A program made the position numbers and the translations under genes. Below, one piece after another: positions 35,256 to 43,581 of a DNA stretch of 64,000 bases (positions are counted from its first letter, which is position 1; each line of letters opens with the position of its first letter). The notes under the pieces are model-generated. The model saw nothing but the letters and a program-made list of their open reading frames with translations, had not been told where the DNA came from and did no database searches. Location: positions 307,219-371,218 of the forward strand of contig CABHOY010000030.1 in the NCBI GenBank assembly GCA_902168105.1. The letters run 5' to 3'. This stretch comes from an uncultured Flavihumibacter sp. GTDB taxonomy: Bacteria > Bacteroidota > Bacteroidia > Chitinophagales > Chitinophagaceae.

Positions 35256-35290
35256 AAAAAAGCCATACGCTCAACGCGTATGGCTTTTTT
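35256..35290. terminator. Bidirectional terminator between the oxidoreductase and mrp
   Basis: 15-bp perfect stem (AAAAAAGCCATACGC with its complement at 35276-35290), 5-nt loop TCAAC, with A and T runs on both sides for the two converging genes. Confidence 0.9.
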
Positions 35291-35309
35291 CTTTGAATAG
35301 TTTTATTGC

Positions 35310-36407
35310 CTATACAAAGACCTCAACGATCTTTGTTGGGGCCACATTGGCATTTCTCATAGCAATGTTACGGGCTACCATACTTGCGGAGCCCATGAAC
35401 GCCAGTTTAGTAGCGTTATCTCCACCTATCATTGCCGGTACACCATCATCTCCGCCTTCACGGATGCCCTGTACCAATGGTATCTGACCCAGGAATGGTA
35501 TTTCCAGCTGCTCTGCCAGACGTTTACCGCCTTCCTGACCGAATATATAATATTTGTTACCAGGCAATTCCGCCGGTGTAAAATATGACATATTCTCTAT
35601 CAGACCGAGGATCGGTACGTTGATCTGGGAACCGCCAAACATGGCAATACCCTTTTTAGCATCTGCCAGCGCCACGTCCTGCGGTGTGGTCACCATTACA
35701 ACACCTGTTACTGGTACAGTCTGCACCAGGGTCAGGTGAATATCGCCCGTACCGGGAGGTGTGTCCACTACCAGGTAATCCAGTTCTCCCCAGTTCACAT
35801 CTGTCAGGAACTGTTTCAGGGCGCTGCTGACCATAGGGCCACGCCATACAACTGCCTGCTTCTCATCTATCAGCGACCCGATGGACATCAGTTTAATACC
35901 GTGTTTCTCCAGGGGGACTATCATGCCTTTACCTTCTACAGTTTCCATCATCGGACGTTCACCGCGTACGCCAAACATAATGGGTACGGATGGTCCGTAA
36001 ATATCTGCATCCATCAGTCCTACCTTGGCGCCGCCTTCAGACAGGGCCAGGGCCAGGTTAGCTGCTACAGTGGATTTACCTACACCTCCTTTACCGGAAG
36101 CTACAACGATGATATTTTTCACGTTAGGTAATACACTTCGGCCATCCTTCCTGTTGGAATTTACGTTGGCTGTCATATTCACTTGAACTTCCGCATCTTT
36201 GCTAACAAGGTGGTGAATTGCATTCACACAGGCATTCCTGATCAGATCTTTCAGCGGGCAGGCAGGGGTGGTCAGGACAACGGTAAATTTCACCTTATTG
36301 CCATCAATCTCAATGTCTTTGACCATATTCAGTGTTACCAGGTCCTTCCCCAGATCAGGCTCTTCCACATTGCTCAAAGCCTTCAATATCTGCTCCGTAG
36401 TGATCAT
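35310..36407 (-). CDS. mrp: Mrp/NBP35-type ATPase, iron-sulfur cluster carrier
   Basis: 365 residues. N-terminal MIP18/DUF59 domain (about 1-85) with Cys50 in TPACPLKD, then the deviant Walker A GKGGVGKST at 105-113, LMDADIYGPSVPIMFG and VVDTPPGTGDIHLTL. The C-terminal CxxC that usually bridges the cluster is absent; the place reads ENMSYFTPAELPGNKYYIFG. This is as I recall it in other Bacteroidota Mrp proteins, so it is probably not a defect, but cluster binding may rest on other residues. It helps load Fe-S clusters. Monocistronic, with a -7 box at 36437-36444. Confidence 0.92.
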   Translation of the reverse strand: MITTEQILKALSNVEEPDLGKDLVTLNMVKDIEIDGNKVKFTVVLTTPACPLKDLIRNACVNAIHHLVSKDAEVQVNMTANVNSNRKDGRSVLPNVKNIIVVASGKGGVGKSTVAANLALALSEGGAKVGLMDADIYGPSVPIMFGVRGERPMMETVEGKGMIVPLEKHGIKLMSIGSLIDEKQAVVWRGPMVSSALKQFLTDVNWGELDYLVVDTPPGTGDIHLTLVQTVPVTGVVMVTTPQDVALADAKKGIAMFGGSQINVPILGLIENMSYFTPAELPGNKYYIFGQEGGKRLAEQLEIPFLGQIPLVQGIREGGDDGVPAMIGGDNATKLAFMGSASMVARNIAMRNANVAPTKIVEVFV

Positions 36408-36436
36408 AAATAGTTGTTAATTTTAATTCCAGAATG

Positions 36437-36444
36437 CAAAGTTA
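36437..36444 (-). promoter_or_regulatory. Possible -7 box of mrp
   Basis: Minus-strand TAACTTTG matches TAnnTTTG, 30 bp before the mrp ATG; same sequence as the box before pyrF. Confidence 0.45.
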
Positions 36445-36575
36445 ACCCAATTGCGACTTAATTTGTCGACGCTGTCATAGTTTTTGTCGATCTCCCTTCC
36501 ATTCATCATCTATATTGACTGGAACACAATCCTATGGCTACTGTTTTAAAACAAATAATTTATCTTAGAGGCGGC

Positions 36576-37241
36576 ATGAATAAAAAGAGTACCTACATAC
36601 TGCTATTTTTCCTGTTTTTTCCTTTCCTGCTGAAAGCCCAGTTCTCTCAGTTTAAAGACAGCATTATCCAGATTTCCGGTATCACCATGACGGCAGACAG
36701 TTTAAGGGCTGTGCCGGCGGTAAGTGTCCTGGTCAGAGGCCAGAACCGCGGTACTATTTCCAATAATCAGGGTGTGTTCTCTATTGTGGCATTTAAAGGG
36801 GATACCCTTACTTTCAGTGCAGTAGGTTTTAAGAAAAAGGACTATAAGATCCCGCTAAACCTGCCGGGAAATGTTTATTCCATGATACAACTGCTGGTAG
36901 ATGATACCACATACCTGCCAGTGACTATCATTAAACCTTATCCTACCAAAGAGGAGTTTGACAGGGCTTTCGTCAGTACGGATATTCCTGATGACGAATA
37001 CGAGCTGGCCCGCAAAAACACCGATGAGGCCCGTATGCGTGCACTTTCCCGTTACACGCCTCCGGATGCCCGTGAAGCGACCAACATGTTCCTGAATAAG
37101 CAGGCGCAATCCCTCTATTATGCTGGTCAGCAGGCTCCACAAAATATTCTTAATCCCCTTGCCTGGGCTCAATTCATTCAGGCCTGGAAGCGGGGCGACT
37201 TTAAGAGTAAGAACAACAAAAATTACAGCTATGGTTACTAA
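36576..37241 (+). CDS. Exported protein with a carboxypeptidase-regulatory-like domain
   Basis: 221 residues from the ATG at 36576, where the signal peptide starts (MNKKSTYILL to LLKAQ); the frame also has an ATG at 36534, which would add 14 residues before it. About 35-115 is a CarboxypepD_reg-like beta sandwich (VSVLVRGQNRGTISNNQGVF, GDTLTFSAVGFKKKDYKIPL), known from the N-terminus of SusC-type receptors, here alone. The C-terminal half is helical, charged and ends in KSKNNKNYSYGY. Function unknown. The dehydrogenase gene follows 34 bp later. Confidence 0.85.
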   Translation: MNKKSTYILLFFLFFPFLLKAQFSQFKDSIIQISGITMTADSLRAVPAVSVLVRGQNRGTISNNQGVFSIVAFKGDTLTFSAVGFKKKDYKIPLNLPGNVYSMIQLLVDDTTYLPVTIIKPYPTKEEFDRAFVSTDIPDDEYELARKNTDEARMRALSRYTPPDAREATNMFLNKQAQSLYYAGQQAPQNILNPLAWAQFIQAWKRGDFKSKNNKNYSYGY

Positions 37242-37275
37242 CCTGGCTTAGCGCTGTCTCTTAAATCAATACACC

Positions 37276-38172
37276 ATGCAACAAATTGCTGTCATTGGCG
37301 CCGGTACCATGGGAAATGGTATTGCGCACGTATTTGCACAGAACGGTTTTAAAGTGAACCTCATTGACGTATCCGGCCCTGCGCTGGAACGTGCCCTGCA
37401 AACAATTGAAAAGAATCTTGACAGGCAGCTGTCAAAAGCGGCTATCACTGAAGAGATCAAAAGTCAGACCTTACAGAACCTCACTACTTTCACCGATCTT
37501 CCTGCAGGCGTAAAAACCGCAGATCTGGTAGTGGAAGCAGCCACCGAAAATGTAGATCTGAAACTGAAGATCTTCAGGGAGCTCGACCAGCATACATCAC
37601 CTGATGCTATTCTGGCCACCAACACCTCTTCGATTTCCATTACGCGGATCGCGGCAGTTACCAAAAGGGCAGGTAAAGTGATAGGCATGCACTTTATGAA
37701 TCCCGTTCCGGTTATGAAACTGGTGGAGATCATTAATGGCTATGCTACCGAGCAAGCTGTTACCACCGCCATCGTAGCTTTGTCCGAAAAACTCGGGAAA
37801 GTGCCTTGTGTGGTAAATGATTATCCCGGCTTTATCGCCAACCGCATATTAATGCCGATGATCAATGAAGCTATCTATTCATTGTATGAAGGCGTTGCAG
37901 GCGTTAACGAAATTGATACCGTTATGAAACTTGGAATGGCGCATCCTATGGGGCCATTACAGCTGGCGGATTTCATCGGGCTGGATGTTTGCCTCTCTAT
38001 TCTGCATGTACTGCATGATGGCTTTGGCAATCCGAAATATGCACCCTGCCCGTTATTGGTCAATATGGTAACTGCAGGTTACCTGGGCGTTAAGAGTGGA
38101 GAAGGGTTTTACAAGTACGAAAAAGGAAGTAAAGACCTGGTAGTCAGTGAAAGGTTCTCCGGGAAAAATTAG
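37276..38172 (+). CDS. 3-hydroxybutyryl-CoA (3-hydroxyacyl-CoA) dehydrogenase
   Basis: 298 residues, the single-domain PaaH/Hbd size. NAD motif GAGTMGNGIAHVFAQNGF from residue 7, LIDVSG after strand 2, ATENVDLKLKIFRELD, ATNTSSISITRIA, and the catalytic GMHFMNPVPVMKLVEII with the His-Glu pair. The C-terminal helical domain has GFIANRILMPMINEAIY and DTVMKLGMAHPMGPLQLAD. It oxidises 3-hydroxyacyl-CoA to the 3-keto form. Together with gcdH it could serve degradation of glutaryl- or crotonyl-CoA. Ends at terminator 38178-38207. Confidence 0.92.
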   Translation: MQQIAVIGAGTMGNGIAHVFAQNGFKVNLIDVSGPALERALQTIEKNLDRQLSKAAITEEIKSQTLQNLTTFTDLPAGVKTADLVVEAATENVDLKLKIFRELDQHTSPDAILATNTSSISITRIAAVTKRAGKVIGMHFMNPVPVMKLVEIINGYATEQAVTTAIVALSEKLGKVPCVVNDYPGFIANRILMPMINEAIYSLYEGVAGVNEIDTVMKLGMAHPMGPLQLADFIGLDVCLSILHVLHDGFGNPKYAPCPLLVNMVTAGYLGVKSGEGFYKYEKGSKDLVVSERFSGKN

Positions 38173-38177
38173 TAAGT

Positions 38178-38207
38178 AAAAAGAGAGGTGACAACACCTC
38201 TCTTTTT
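38178..38207. terminator. Terminator between the hydroxyacyl-CoA dehydrogenase and yigZ
   Basis: 13-bp perfect stem (AAAAAGAGAGGTG, loop ACAA, CACCTCTCTTTTT) between converging genes. Confidence 0.88.
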
Positions 38208-38215
38208 ATTTGATA

Positions 38216-38812
38216 TCATATCTTCTTTATCTCAAGCCCTCTGATATCTTTCAGCTTTAACAGCGTTAACTCCTGCACAGCCTTTGGAATACCAATTTCC
38301 ATCGCACAGAACAACTGCAACTCCTGCGAGAATACCGTGCAATTCTGTTGTTTTATTACGGTCATGATCTCATTCATAATAGTATAGTCAAAGCTCAGAT
38401 AATATTTTGCCTCCACATTCTTTTGCACCACAGGAATAAGCTGTAACACCATAGCCGTGGACATCTTATAGGCATTAATAAGACCAGGCGCACCCAGCAA
38501 GGTGCCTCCGAAATAACGTACTACCACTACCAGCACGTCCGTCAATTGTTTACTGTCTATCTGACCGAGGATAGGTTTGCCTGCGGTACCGGACGGCTCT
38601 CCGTCGTCATTGGCCCTGAACTGCAGTCCGTCGGTACCGAGCCGGTAAGCGAAACAATGATGTGTTGCTTTGGGATGTTCTTTCTTCACTTCCTGCAAAC
38701 ATTCTTTTACCTGATCTGCCGTTTTCACGGGCCAGGCATATGCCAGGAACTTACTGCCCCTGTCTTTGAATTCTGCGTTTGCTGTCTTTTCTATAGTAAA
38801 ATAAACTTCCAT
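38216..38812 (-). CDS. yigZ: YigZ/IMPACT family protein
   Basis: 198 residues. N-terminal UPF0029 domain with FKDRGSKFLAYAWPV, ATHHCFAYRLG and the hallmark DDGEPSGTAGKPIL, then VVVVRYFGGTLLGAPGLINAY; a C-terminal ferredoxin-like domain follows (about 135-198). The family is linked to translation control by analogy with eukaryotic IMPACT, but its bacterial role is not settled. Cytoplasmic. It starts 4 bp before the end of the 472-residue exported protein gene upstream, so it is probably the last gene of the ribD unit. Confidence 0.92.
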   Translation of the reverse strand: MEVYFTIEKTANAEFKDRGSKFLAYAWPVKTADQVKECLQEVKKEHPKATHHCFAYRLGTDGLQFRANDDGEPSGTAGKPILGQIDSKQLTDVLVVVVRYFGGTLLGAPGLINAYKMSTAMVLQLIPVVQKNVEAKYYLSFDYTIMNEIMTVIKQQNCTVFSQELQLFCAMEIGIPKAVQELTLLKLKDIRGLEIKKI

Positions 38813-38816
38813 GCTG

Positions 38817-40235
38817 TTATTGTTTGCCGGATAGATCTGCCTCCGGCTCGTAATTGATCAGTAACATGTTGTTCTGCTTCAGATCTGTCTTTATCGTCAC
38901 ATATTTTCTCAGTGCTCCTGCTACGATCCTCATCACCGCGGTGTTTGGAGGAATACTTCCAAGATTGTCAGCCAACATGATCAACCTGTTCTCTCCCTGT
39001 TGCAGGGTCACCTTCAGTTGCTGTCGTTGCCGTTTCACCGGGAAACCTGTTACAACTTCCAGGCCATTCATCCTTATCGAGATGCTATCTCCGTCTTCGG
39101 CGGCATCATCCCACAGTTCCAGCGTCACCTCCGCCTGTTGCACCGTTATGGTTTCCAGCAGGCTTGTCTGCCGTTCTCTGATACGTTTATCATCAACGGG
39201 CTTAAGCAGCGAGGACTTTATACTATCCTTTACCGGATGTCCTGCATTACGACCCTGGATATGTTGGATATAAGTGGCGACATTGACCACTGTCTCCTGT
39301 CTCTTCACTGTATCTTTAACGGGTGGACGGGGCAAACGGTTCAGTTGTGCAACCAGGAAAGTGGCATATATATTCGGTCTGTCGGAAAAGTCAAACATAT
39401 ACGTTCCCGTGGTCGTCTTTACCTTAAACGCGCCGGTGTTTGGTGGCAAACGGCCATAGTTATCGGCAAACAGTGTGACAATATTGATACCTGTATCCAG
39501 TGGCAACTGTAACACCGTTCCTGTTTCACTGATGAATGATCTGTCCAGCAGCTGCTTTCCATTATGTAACAGCGTCACCGTATCCCTATCGATAGCGTCT
39601 TCATCTCTGATCGACAATGGTACAATAGAATCATACACATCCACTTTATCATAGATGCCAAAGTAAATGGAGTCTCCCTCGGGATGTAAGATCCTGTGTG
39701 TATCCTCATGCTGCCAGGGTGTATTATTCAGTTTCTTCAGTACGATATCCCTACGTGAAAGCAGTTCCCGCAACAGATCTTTCATATACTCGTATATTTC
39801 ATCATCTGAATACAACCCCTGCATATACAACTCCTGAGAGTTGATCCACATACGTTGCAGGCTAAGTTCCGGTGCGCCTTTATCCAGGTAGTTCAAAGTT
39901 CCGTTCAGGTAAAGCATCCAGGCGCCAAGATGAAATGGCGTTTCGGCTATCGGATATTTCCCGCGACCAATACCCAGCTGGTTATCATTCTTTTTTGCCA
40001 ATAATACTTCGTATGTACCAGAGAAAGGAGGATAAAGCACCTTCAACTGTGCAGGATAGAGCATGCCCCGTTCAGGCTTGCCTATCTGCAATTGCAGCTT
40101 GATACCACCTGTAGTAGGCCAGGGCTTATATTGCATAGACCAGGTACCGACCCATTTGTCAGTCTGGCCATAGGCTGTCAGCATGCAGCAACAGAGTACT
40201 ACTAAAATGCATATAGGGCGCTTCAGAAAGATCAT
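38817..40235 (-). CDS. Exported protein with a duplicated beta domain, unknown function
   Basis: 472 residues with a signal peptide (about 1-24, TAYGQ). About 28-140 is a beta-rich module (KWVGTWSMQYKPWP). Two copies of one domain follow: about 205-285 and about 370-462. They share the order D-x-D-x-x-x-D-x-D-S/T-V/I (DEDAIDRDTV, DDAAEDGDSI), a NG turn, a Leu strand (QLPLDTGINIVTLFADN, VTLQQGENRLIMLADN) and the tail GRLPPNTG / GSIPPNTA. The charged segment 290-365 links them. I recognise no family. Its ATG overlaps the ribD stop by one base (TAATG), so it is translationally coupled to riboflavin synthesis, which is an odd pairing. Confidence 0.8.
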   Translation of the reverse strand: MIFLKRPICILVVLCCCMLTAYGQTDKWVGTWSMQYKPWPTTGGIKLQLQIGKPERGMLYPAQLKVLYPPFSGTYEVLLAKKNDNQLGIGRGKYPIAETPFHLGAWMLYLNGTLNYLDKGAPELSLQRMWINSQELYMQGLYSDDEIYEYMKDLLRELLSRRDIVLKKLNNTPWQHEDTHRILHPEGDSIYFGIYDKVDVYDSIVPLSIRDEDAIDRDTVTLLHNGKQLLDRSFISETGTVLQLPLDTGINIVTLFADNYGRLPPNTGAFKVKTTTGTYMFDFSDRPNIYATFLVAQLNRLPRPPVKDTVKRQETVVNVATYIQHIQGRNAGHPVKDSIKSSLLKPVDDKRIRERQTSLLETITVQQAEVTLELWDDAAEDGDSISIRMNGLEVVTGFPVKRQRQQLKVTLQQGENRLIMLADNLGSIPPNTAVMRIVAGALRKYVTIKTDLKQNNMLLINYEPEADLSGKQ

Positions 40236-41293
40236 TACAGCGTTCCCTCCCTTCTGTTGCGATAATATAATATCCGGTCCCCATCAAGCACTGTCTCTTC
40301 TTTAAGTAAAGAGTGTGGTAATACAGGAGCATGCACACCATCCGGCAATGAATGACTGCCAATGATCACACGGGTTTCATCCCAAAGACCGGCTTTGATA
40401 AATTCGTTCAGTACATAAGGACCACCTTCTACCAAAACACTTAATATGCGTCGCTCGTGTAAGATCTGCAGCAGTTGCGGCAGAAGCGCCTTTTCAAAGT
40501 CGGCTGTAACCGTTTCGATCTCCCCCTGCTTTGAAGCAGCTTCCGCCGTGATGAACAATGTTGGCGTCGCATCCTTCCAAAGATGATAATGACGAGGTGT
40601 CTTTAACGTACGGTCTATTACTATTCTGAGAGGGTCTTTGCCCGTCCAGAAGCGGTTGTTCAATCGCGGATTGTCCGACACAGCGGTATTGGTACCTACC
40701 AGTATCCCCATTTCCTCACTACGCCAGCGATGTACCAGTCTGTCTGTCAGCGGGTTCGAAATACGCACCGGAGATCCGTCTGCAGCAGCCATATAACCAG
40801 CTGCGCTCTGTGCCCATTTCAGTATAATATAAGGCCGCTGTTGCTCATGAAAGGTAAAAAAGCGATCATTCAGCTCTCTGCAGGCAGCTTCCAGCACACG
40901 CGTCCTCACGGTAATACCTGCATCTTTTAGTATAGCAATGCCCTTTCCGGAAACCTGTGAGAAAGTATCCACACAACCTATTACCACCTCTCCTATCCGC
41001 TGGGCCACGATCAACTCCGCACAGGGAGGCGTTTTGCCATAGTGTGCACATGGTTCCAGGCTTACGTACATCGTGGAGGAAGGGATCAGCGGCTGATCTT
41101 CCGGTTTGACAGACTTAACGCAGTTCACTTCTGCATGCGCATGACCATATTGCTGGTGATAACCTTCTCCGATAATACGGCCCTCATGCACCAATACAGC
41201 GCCTACCATTGGATTGGGCGCTACATTCCCTGCACCCAGCTTCGCCAGTTGCAGGCACCGTTGCATATAAAATTCATCAAAGGAGCTGTCCAT
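40235..41293 (-). CDS. ribD: Bifunctional riboflavin deaminase/reductase
   Basis: 352 residues. N-terminal CDA-like deaminase: GHAHAEVNCVK with His53 and Glu55, and EPCAHYGKTPPC with Cys82 and Cys91 binding zinc. From about 150 the reductase domain (RPYIILKWAQSAAG, DNPRLNNR, RIVIDRTLKT, SVLVEGGPYVLNEFIKAGLWDE). It makes the second and third steps of riboflavin synthesis. First gene of a minus-strand unit with the 472-residue exported protein and yigZ; divergent from prmC with 87 bp between starts. Confidence 0.95.
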   Translation of the reverse strand: MDSSFDEFYMQRCLQLAKLGAGNVAPNPMVGAVLVHEGRIIGEGYHQQYGHAHAEVNCVKSVKPEDQPLIPSSTMYVSLEPCAHYGKTPPCAELIVAQRIGEVVIGCVDTFSQVSGKGIAILKDAGITVRTRVLEAACRELNDRFFTFHEQQRPYIILKWAQSAAGYMAAADGSPVRISNPLTDRLVHRWRSEEMGILVGTNTAVSDNPRLNNRFWTGKDPLRIVIDRTLKTPRHYHLWKDATPTLFITAEAASKQGEIETVTADFEKALLPQLLQILHERRILSVLVEGGPYVLNEFIKAGLWDETRVIIGSHSLPDGVHAPVLPHSLLKEETVLDGDRILYYRNRREGTL

Positions 41294-41380
41294 GATAGCG
41301 TCTGATATTATACTTTTGTGTGCAAAAATATCGTTTCAGCAGGGATTTTCCCTGTGCAGTACATTTTTATAACACATCAT

Positions 41381-42238
41381 ATGACAATACAGACCGCTTT
41401 TACACAGATCATCACTGCCCTGGCGCCGATCCATGACCAACGGGAAGCCGCCAATATCGCGCATATCGTGATAGAGCATGTTACCGGTCTGTCAAAAATG
41501 GATAGGATCGTTTATAAGGATAGAGAACTGACAGCACAACAATCTATTCAACTGCAGGATGCCCTTAAAGCGCTACAGGAACATCAACCGGTACAGTATG
41601 TTACCGGCAGCAGCTGGTTCTATGGCATGGAGTTCCAGGTCAATGCCAATGTCCTCATACCTCGCCCGGAAACGGAAGAACTGGTGGAATGGATCGTACA
41701 GGATGTTCGCAATAACAAACTACTTAACTGCAGGATACTTGATATAGGCACCGGAAGCGGCGCTATACCCATTGCACTAAAAAAAGAGCTGCCAGGCGCC
41801 ATCGTGCAGGCAGTGGATGTGAGTGAAGGCGCACTGGATACTGCCCGTGCTAATGCACGGCAGCAAAAGCTGGACGTTCATTTCGAACAGATGGACATCC
41901 TCAATACAACTATGACAAGTGCGTTACCCATGTTTGATATCATTGTCAGCAATCCACCGTATATCTGCCAGCGTGAAAGTTCAGATATGCAGGAGCAGGT
42001 AGTGGCATATGAGCCGTCTATCGCGTTATTTGTTCCGGATGATGATGCATTGTTGTTCTACCGGACCATAGGCTTACTGGCGAAAGAGAAACTGAACCAG
42101 GGAGGTGCATTATATTTTGAGATCAATGAGGCGTATGGACAGGAAACAGCAGCGTTGTTACGGGAGCAGGGCTATGTTGACGTGGAGATCAAAAAGGACC
42201 TGTTTGGAAAGGACAGGATGGTGAAAGCTATACTATAA
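41381..42238 (+). CDS. prmC: Release factor glutamine N5-methyltransferase
   Basis: 285 residues from the ATG at 41381; the frame is open upstream to 41318 but the extra residues do not fit the family. N-terminal helical domain about 1-80, then YVTGSSWFYGMEFQVNANVLIPRPETEEL, the SAM loop ILDIGTGSGAIPIALKKELP and the catalytic VSNPPYICQRES. It methylates the GGQ glutamine of RF1 and RF2. Stand-alone, divergent from ribD, and followed by an 18-bp stem-loop. Confidence 0.95.
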   Translation: MTIQTAFTQIITALAPIHDQREAANIAHIVIEHVTGLSKMDRIVYKDRELTAQQSIQLQDALKALQEHQPVQYVTGSSWFYGMEFQVNANVLIPRPETEELVEWIVQDVRNNKLLNCRILDIGTGSGAIPIALKKELPGAIVQAVDVSEGALDTARANARQQKLDVHFEQMDILNTTMTSALPMFDIIVSNPPYICQRESSDMQEQVVAYEPSIALFVPDDDALLFYRTIGLLAKEKLNQGGALYFEINEAYGQETAALLREQGYVDVEIKKDLFGKDRMVKAIL

Positions 42239-42243
42239 AAAGA

Positions 42244-42288
42244 TTCGCGGTTTTGTATAACACCTGGTGCGTTATACAAAACCGCGAA
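42244..42288. terminator. Stem-loop between prmC and the ExbD gene
   Basis: Perfect 18-bp arms (42244-42261 with 42271-42288) around a 9-nt loop. Genes converge here. There is no T run on either side, so termination would rest on the stem alone. Confidence 0.6.
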
Positions 42289-42306
42289 CTATATATATCG
42301 GATATA

Positions 42307-42717
42307 TTATCCTTTACTCTGCGGATTGGCTGTAGCCAATACCACTTTCGCGCCTATTTCACGCGCTAACTCCATTACCCTCACCACATCTTCTACAGGC
42401 ACCGTTTTTTCCGCATTGATCACAATCGTAGGATCTACGGTTTCACGTCCTATGGCAGGTATCAGCATTTGTTTCAGGCTTTCAAAAGGTACTTTGTTGG
42501 TACCTACGAAGAACTCCCTTTTATCATTGATGCTGATCACTACTGTTTGTTTAGCTTTGGTATTGCTTTTCGCCTTAGGTAGCGTCAGCTTTATAACGTT
42601 AGGATTAGCGAGTGTGGACACGATCAGGAAGAACAGCAGGAGGATGAACAGGATATCATTCAATGCCCCGTTATGCAATTCCATGTGCCGCTTATTTCTT
42701 CTATTGCGTAGGTTCAT
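42307..42717 (-). CDS. ExbD/TolR family biopolymer transport protein
   Basis: 136 residues. One N-terminal transmembrane helix (about 20-42, NDILFILLLFFLIVSTLANP), with the functionally important Asp21 at its start, and a periplasmic domain (KLTLPKAKSNT, TVVISINDKREFFVG, VVLATANPQSKG). With ExbB it uses proton flow to energise TonB or Tol/gliding machines. The ExbB/MotA gene ends 27 bp upstream. No tonB is adjacent. Confidence 0.93.
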   Translation of the reverse strand: MNLRNRRNKRHMELHNGALNDILFILLLFFLIVSTLANPNVIKLTLPKAKSNTKAKQTVVISINDKREFFVGTNKVPFESLKQMLIPAIGRETVDPTIVINAEKTVPVEDVVRVMELAREIGAKVVLATANPQSKG

Positions 42718-42744
42718 ATTTTACAATTACGAATTATCAATGAA

Positions 42745-43461
42745 TTATCTCGTTGGTTCTTGCAAAATATCAATGAACTCTGCTGAAGCGCCTTCCATTT
42801 TATTAATAACCTTGTCGATCTGTGCATTCAGGAAGCTGTAACCGATGTAGGCTACCAGCCCGATGATCAGCCCTGAAGCGGATGTGATCATCTTTACATA
42901 GATACCACCGGCAATAGTTCCTAATGTGATATCGGATGTGATGGAGATATTGAAGAAGGTCTGGATCATACCCGCGATCGTACCGAGGAAGCCGAACATA
43001 GGTGCGATACCTGCGATAATAGACAGGATCACTAAGTTCTTTTCCATCTTATAGATCTCAAGTTTACCTACATTCTCCATAGATTTTTCAATACTCTCGA
43101 TCGGTTTACCGATACGCTGTACCCCTTTATCGATCATACGTGCAATAGGACTGTTGGTGTTCTTTGATAAAGAACGGGCAGCGGAGATATTACCGTTGGA
43201 GATATGGTCCCGGATCATGGGCATGAAGTTATCTTCCAGTTTACCGGCCTTTGAAATGGTAAGATACCTTTCCACGAAGCTATAAACAGCGATCACAGAA
43301 AGAATACCCAGAGGGATCATCAACACCCCTCCTTTCATTAGCAGGTCGAGTAATTTTATCTGCTGGTCAGCAGTAACAGCATTTGCGGCCGCGCTGGCAA
43401 CTGTATCTGCCTTTGGCTGTAATAGAGAATCCTGTAATAATGTAACGAGTCCTAAGAGCAT
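42745..43461 (-). CDS. MotA/TolQ/ExbB family proton channel
   Basis: 238 residues. Three transmembrane segments (about 45-68, 145-168, 190-212) in the ExbB/TolQ order, with SIIAGIAPMFGFLGTIAGMI as the family signature and the KLEIYKMEKNLVILS cytoplasmic helix before it. N-terminal 1-40 looks like a leader or extra segment (LQDSLLQPKADTVASAAA). Pairs with the ExbD 27 bp downstream in a two-gene unit. A -7 box TACTTTTG lies at 43491-43498. Confidence 0.93.
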   Translation of the reverse strand: MLLGLVTLLQDSLLQPKADTVASAAANAVTADQQIKLLDLLMKGGVLMIPLGILSVIAVYSFVERYLTISKAGKLEDNFMPMIRDHISNGNISAARSLSKNTNSPIARMIDKGVQRIGKPIESIEKSMENVGKLEIYKMEKNLVILSIIAGIAPMFGFLGTIAGMIQTFFNISITSDITLGTIAGGIYVKMITSASGLIIGLVAYIGYSFLNAQIDKVINKMEGASAEFIDILQEPTR

Positions 43462-43490
43462 GAAAAAAATTTTAACCTTGCAAAAGTATT

Positions 43491-43498
43491 AAATTCAA
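43491..43498 (-). promoter_or_regulatory. Possible -7 box of the ExbB-ExbD unit
   Basis: Minus-strand TACTTTTG matches TAnnTTTG, 30 bp before the ATG at 43461. Confidence 0.45.
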
Positions 43499-43581
43499 GT
43501 GCAACAAGCTCGGAAGATAGTAATAATATGTTAAACAATTAACGTATGTTCTGCCAATTTATTGCCAATCAACCAACTAAA

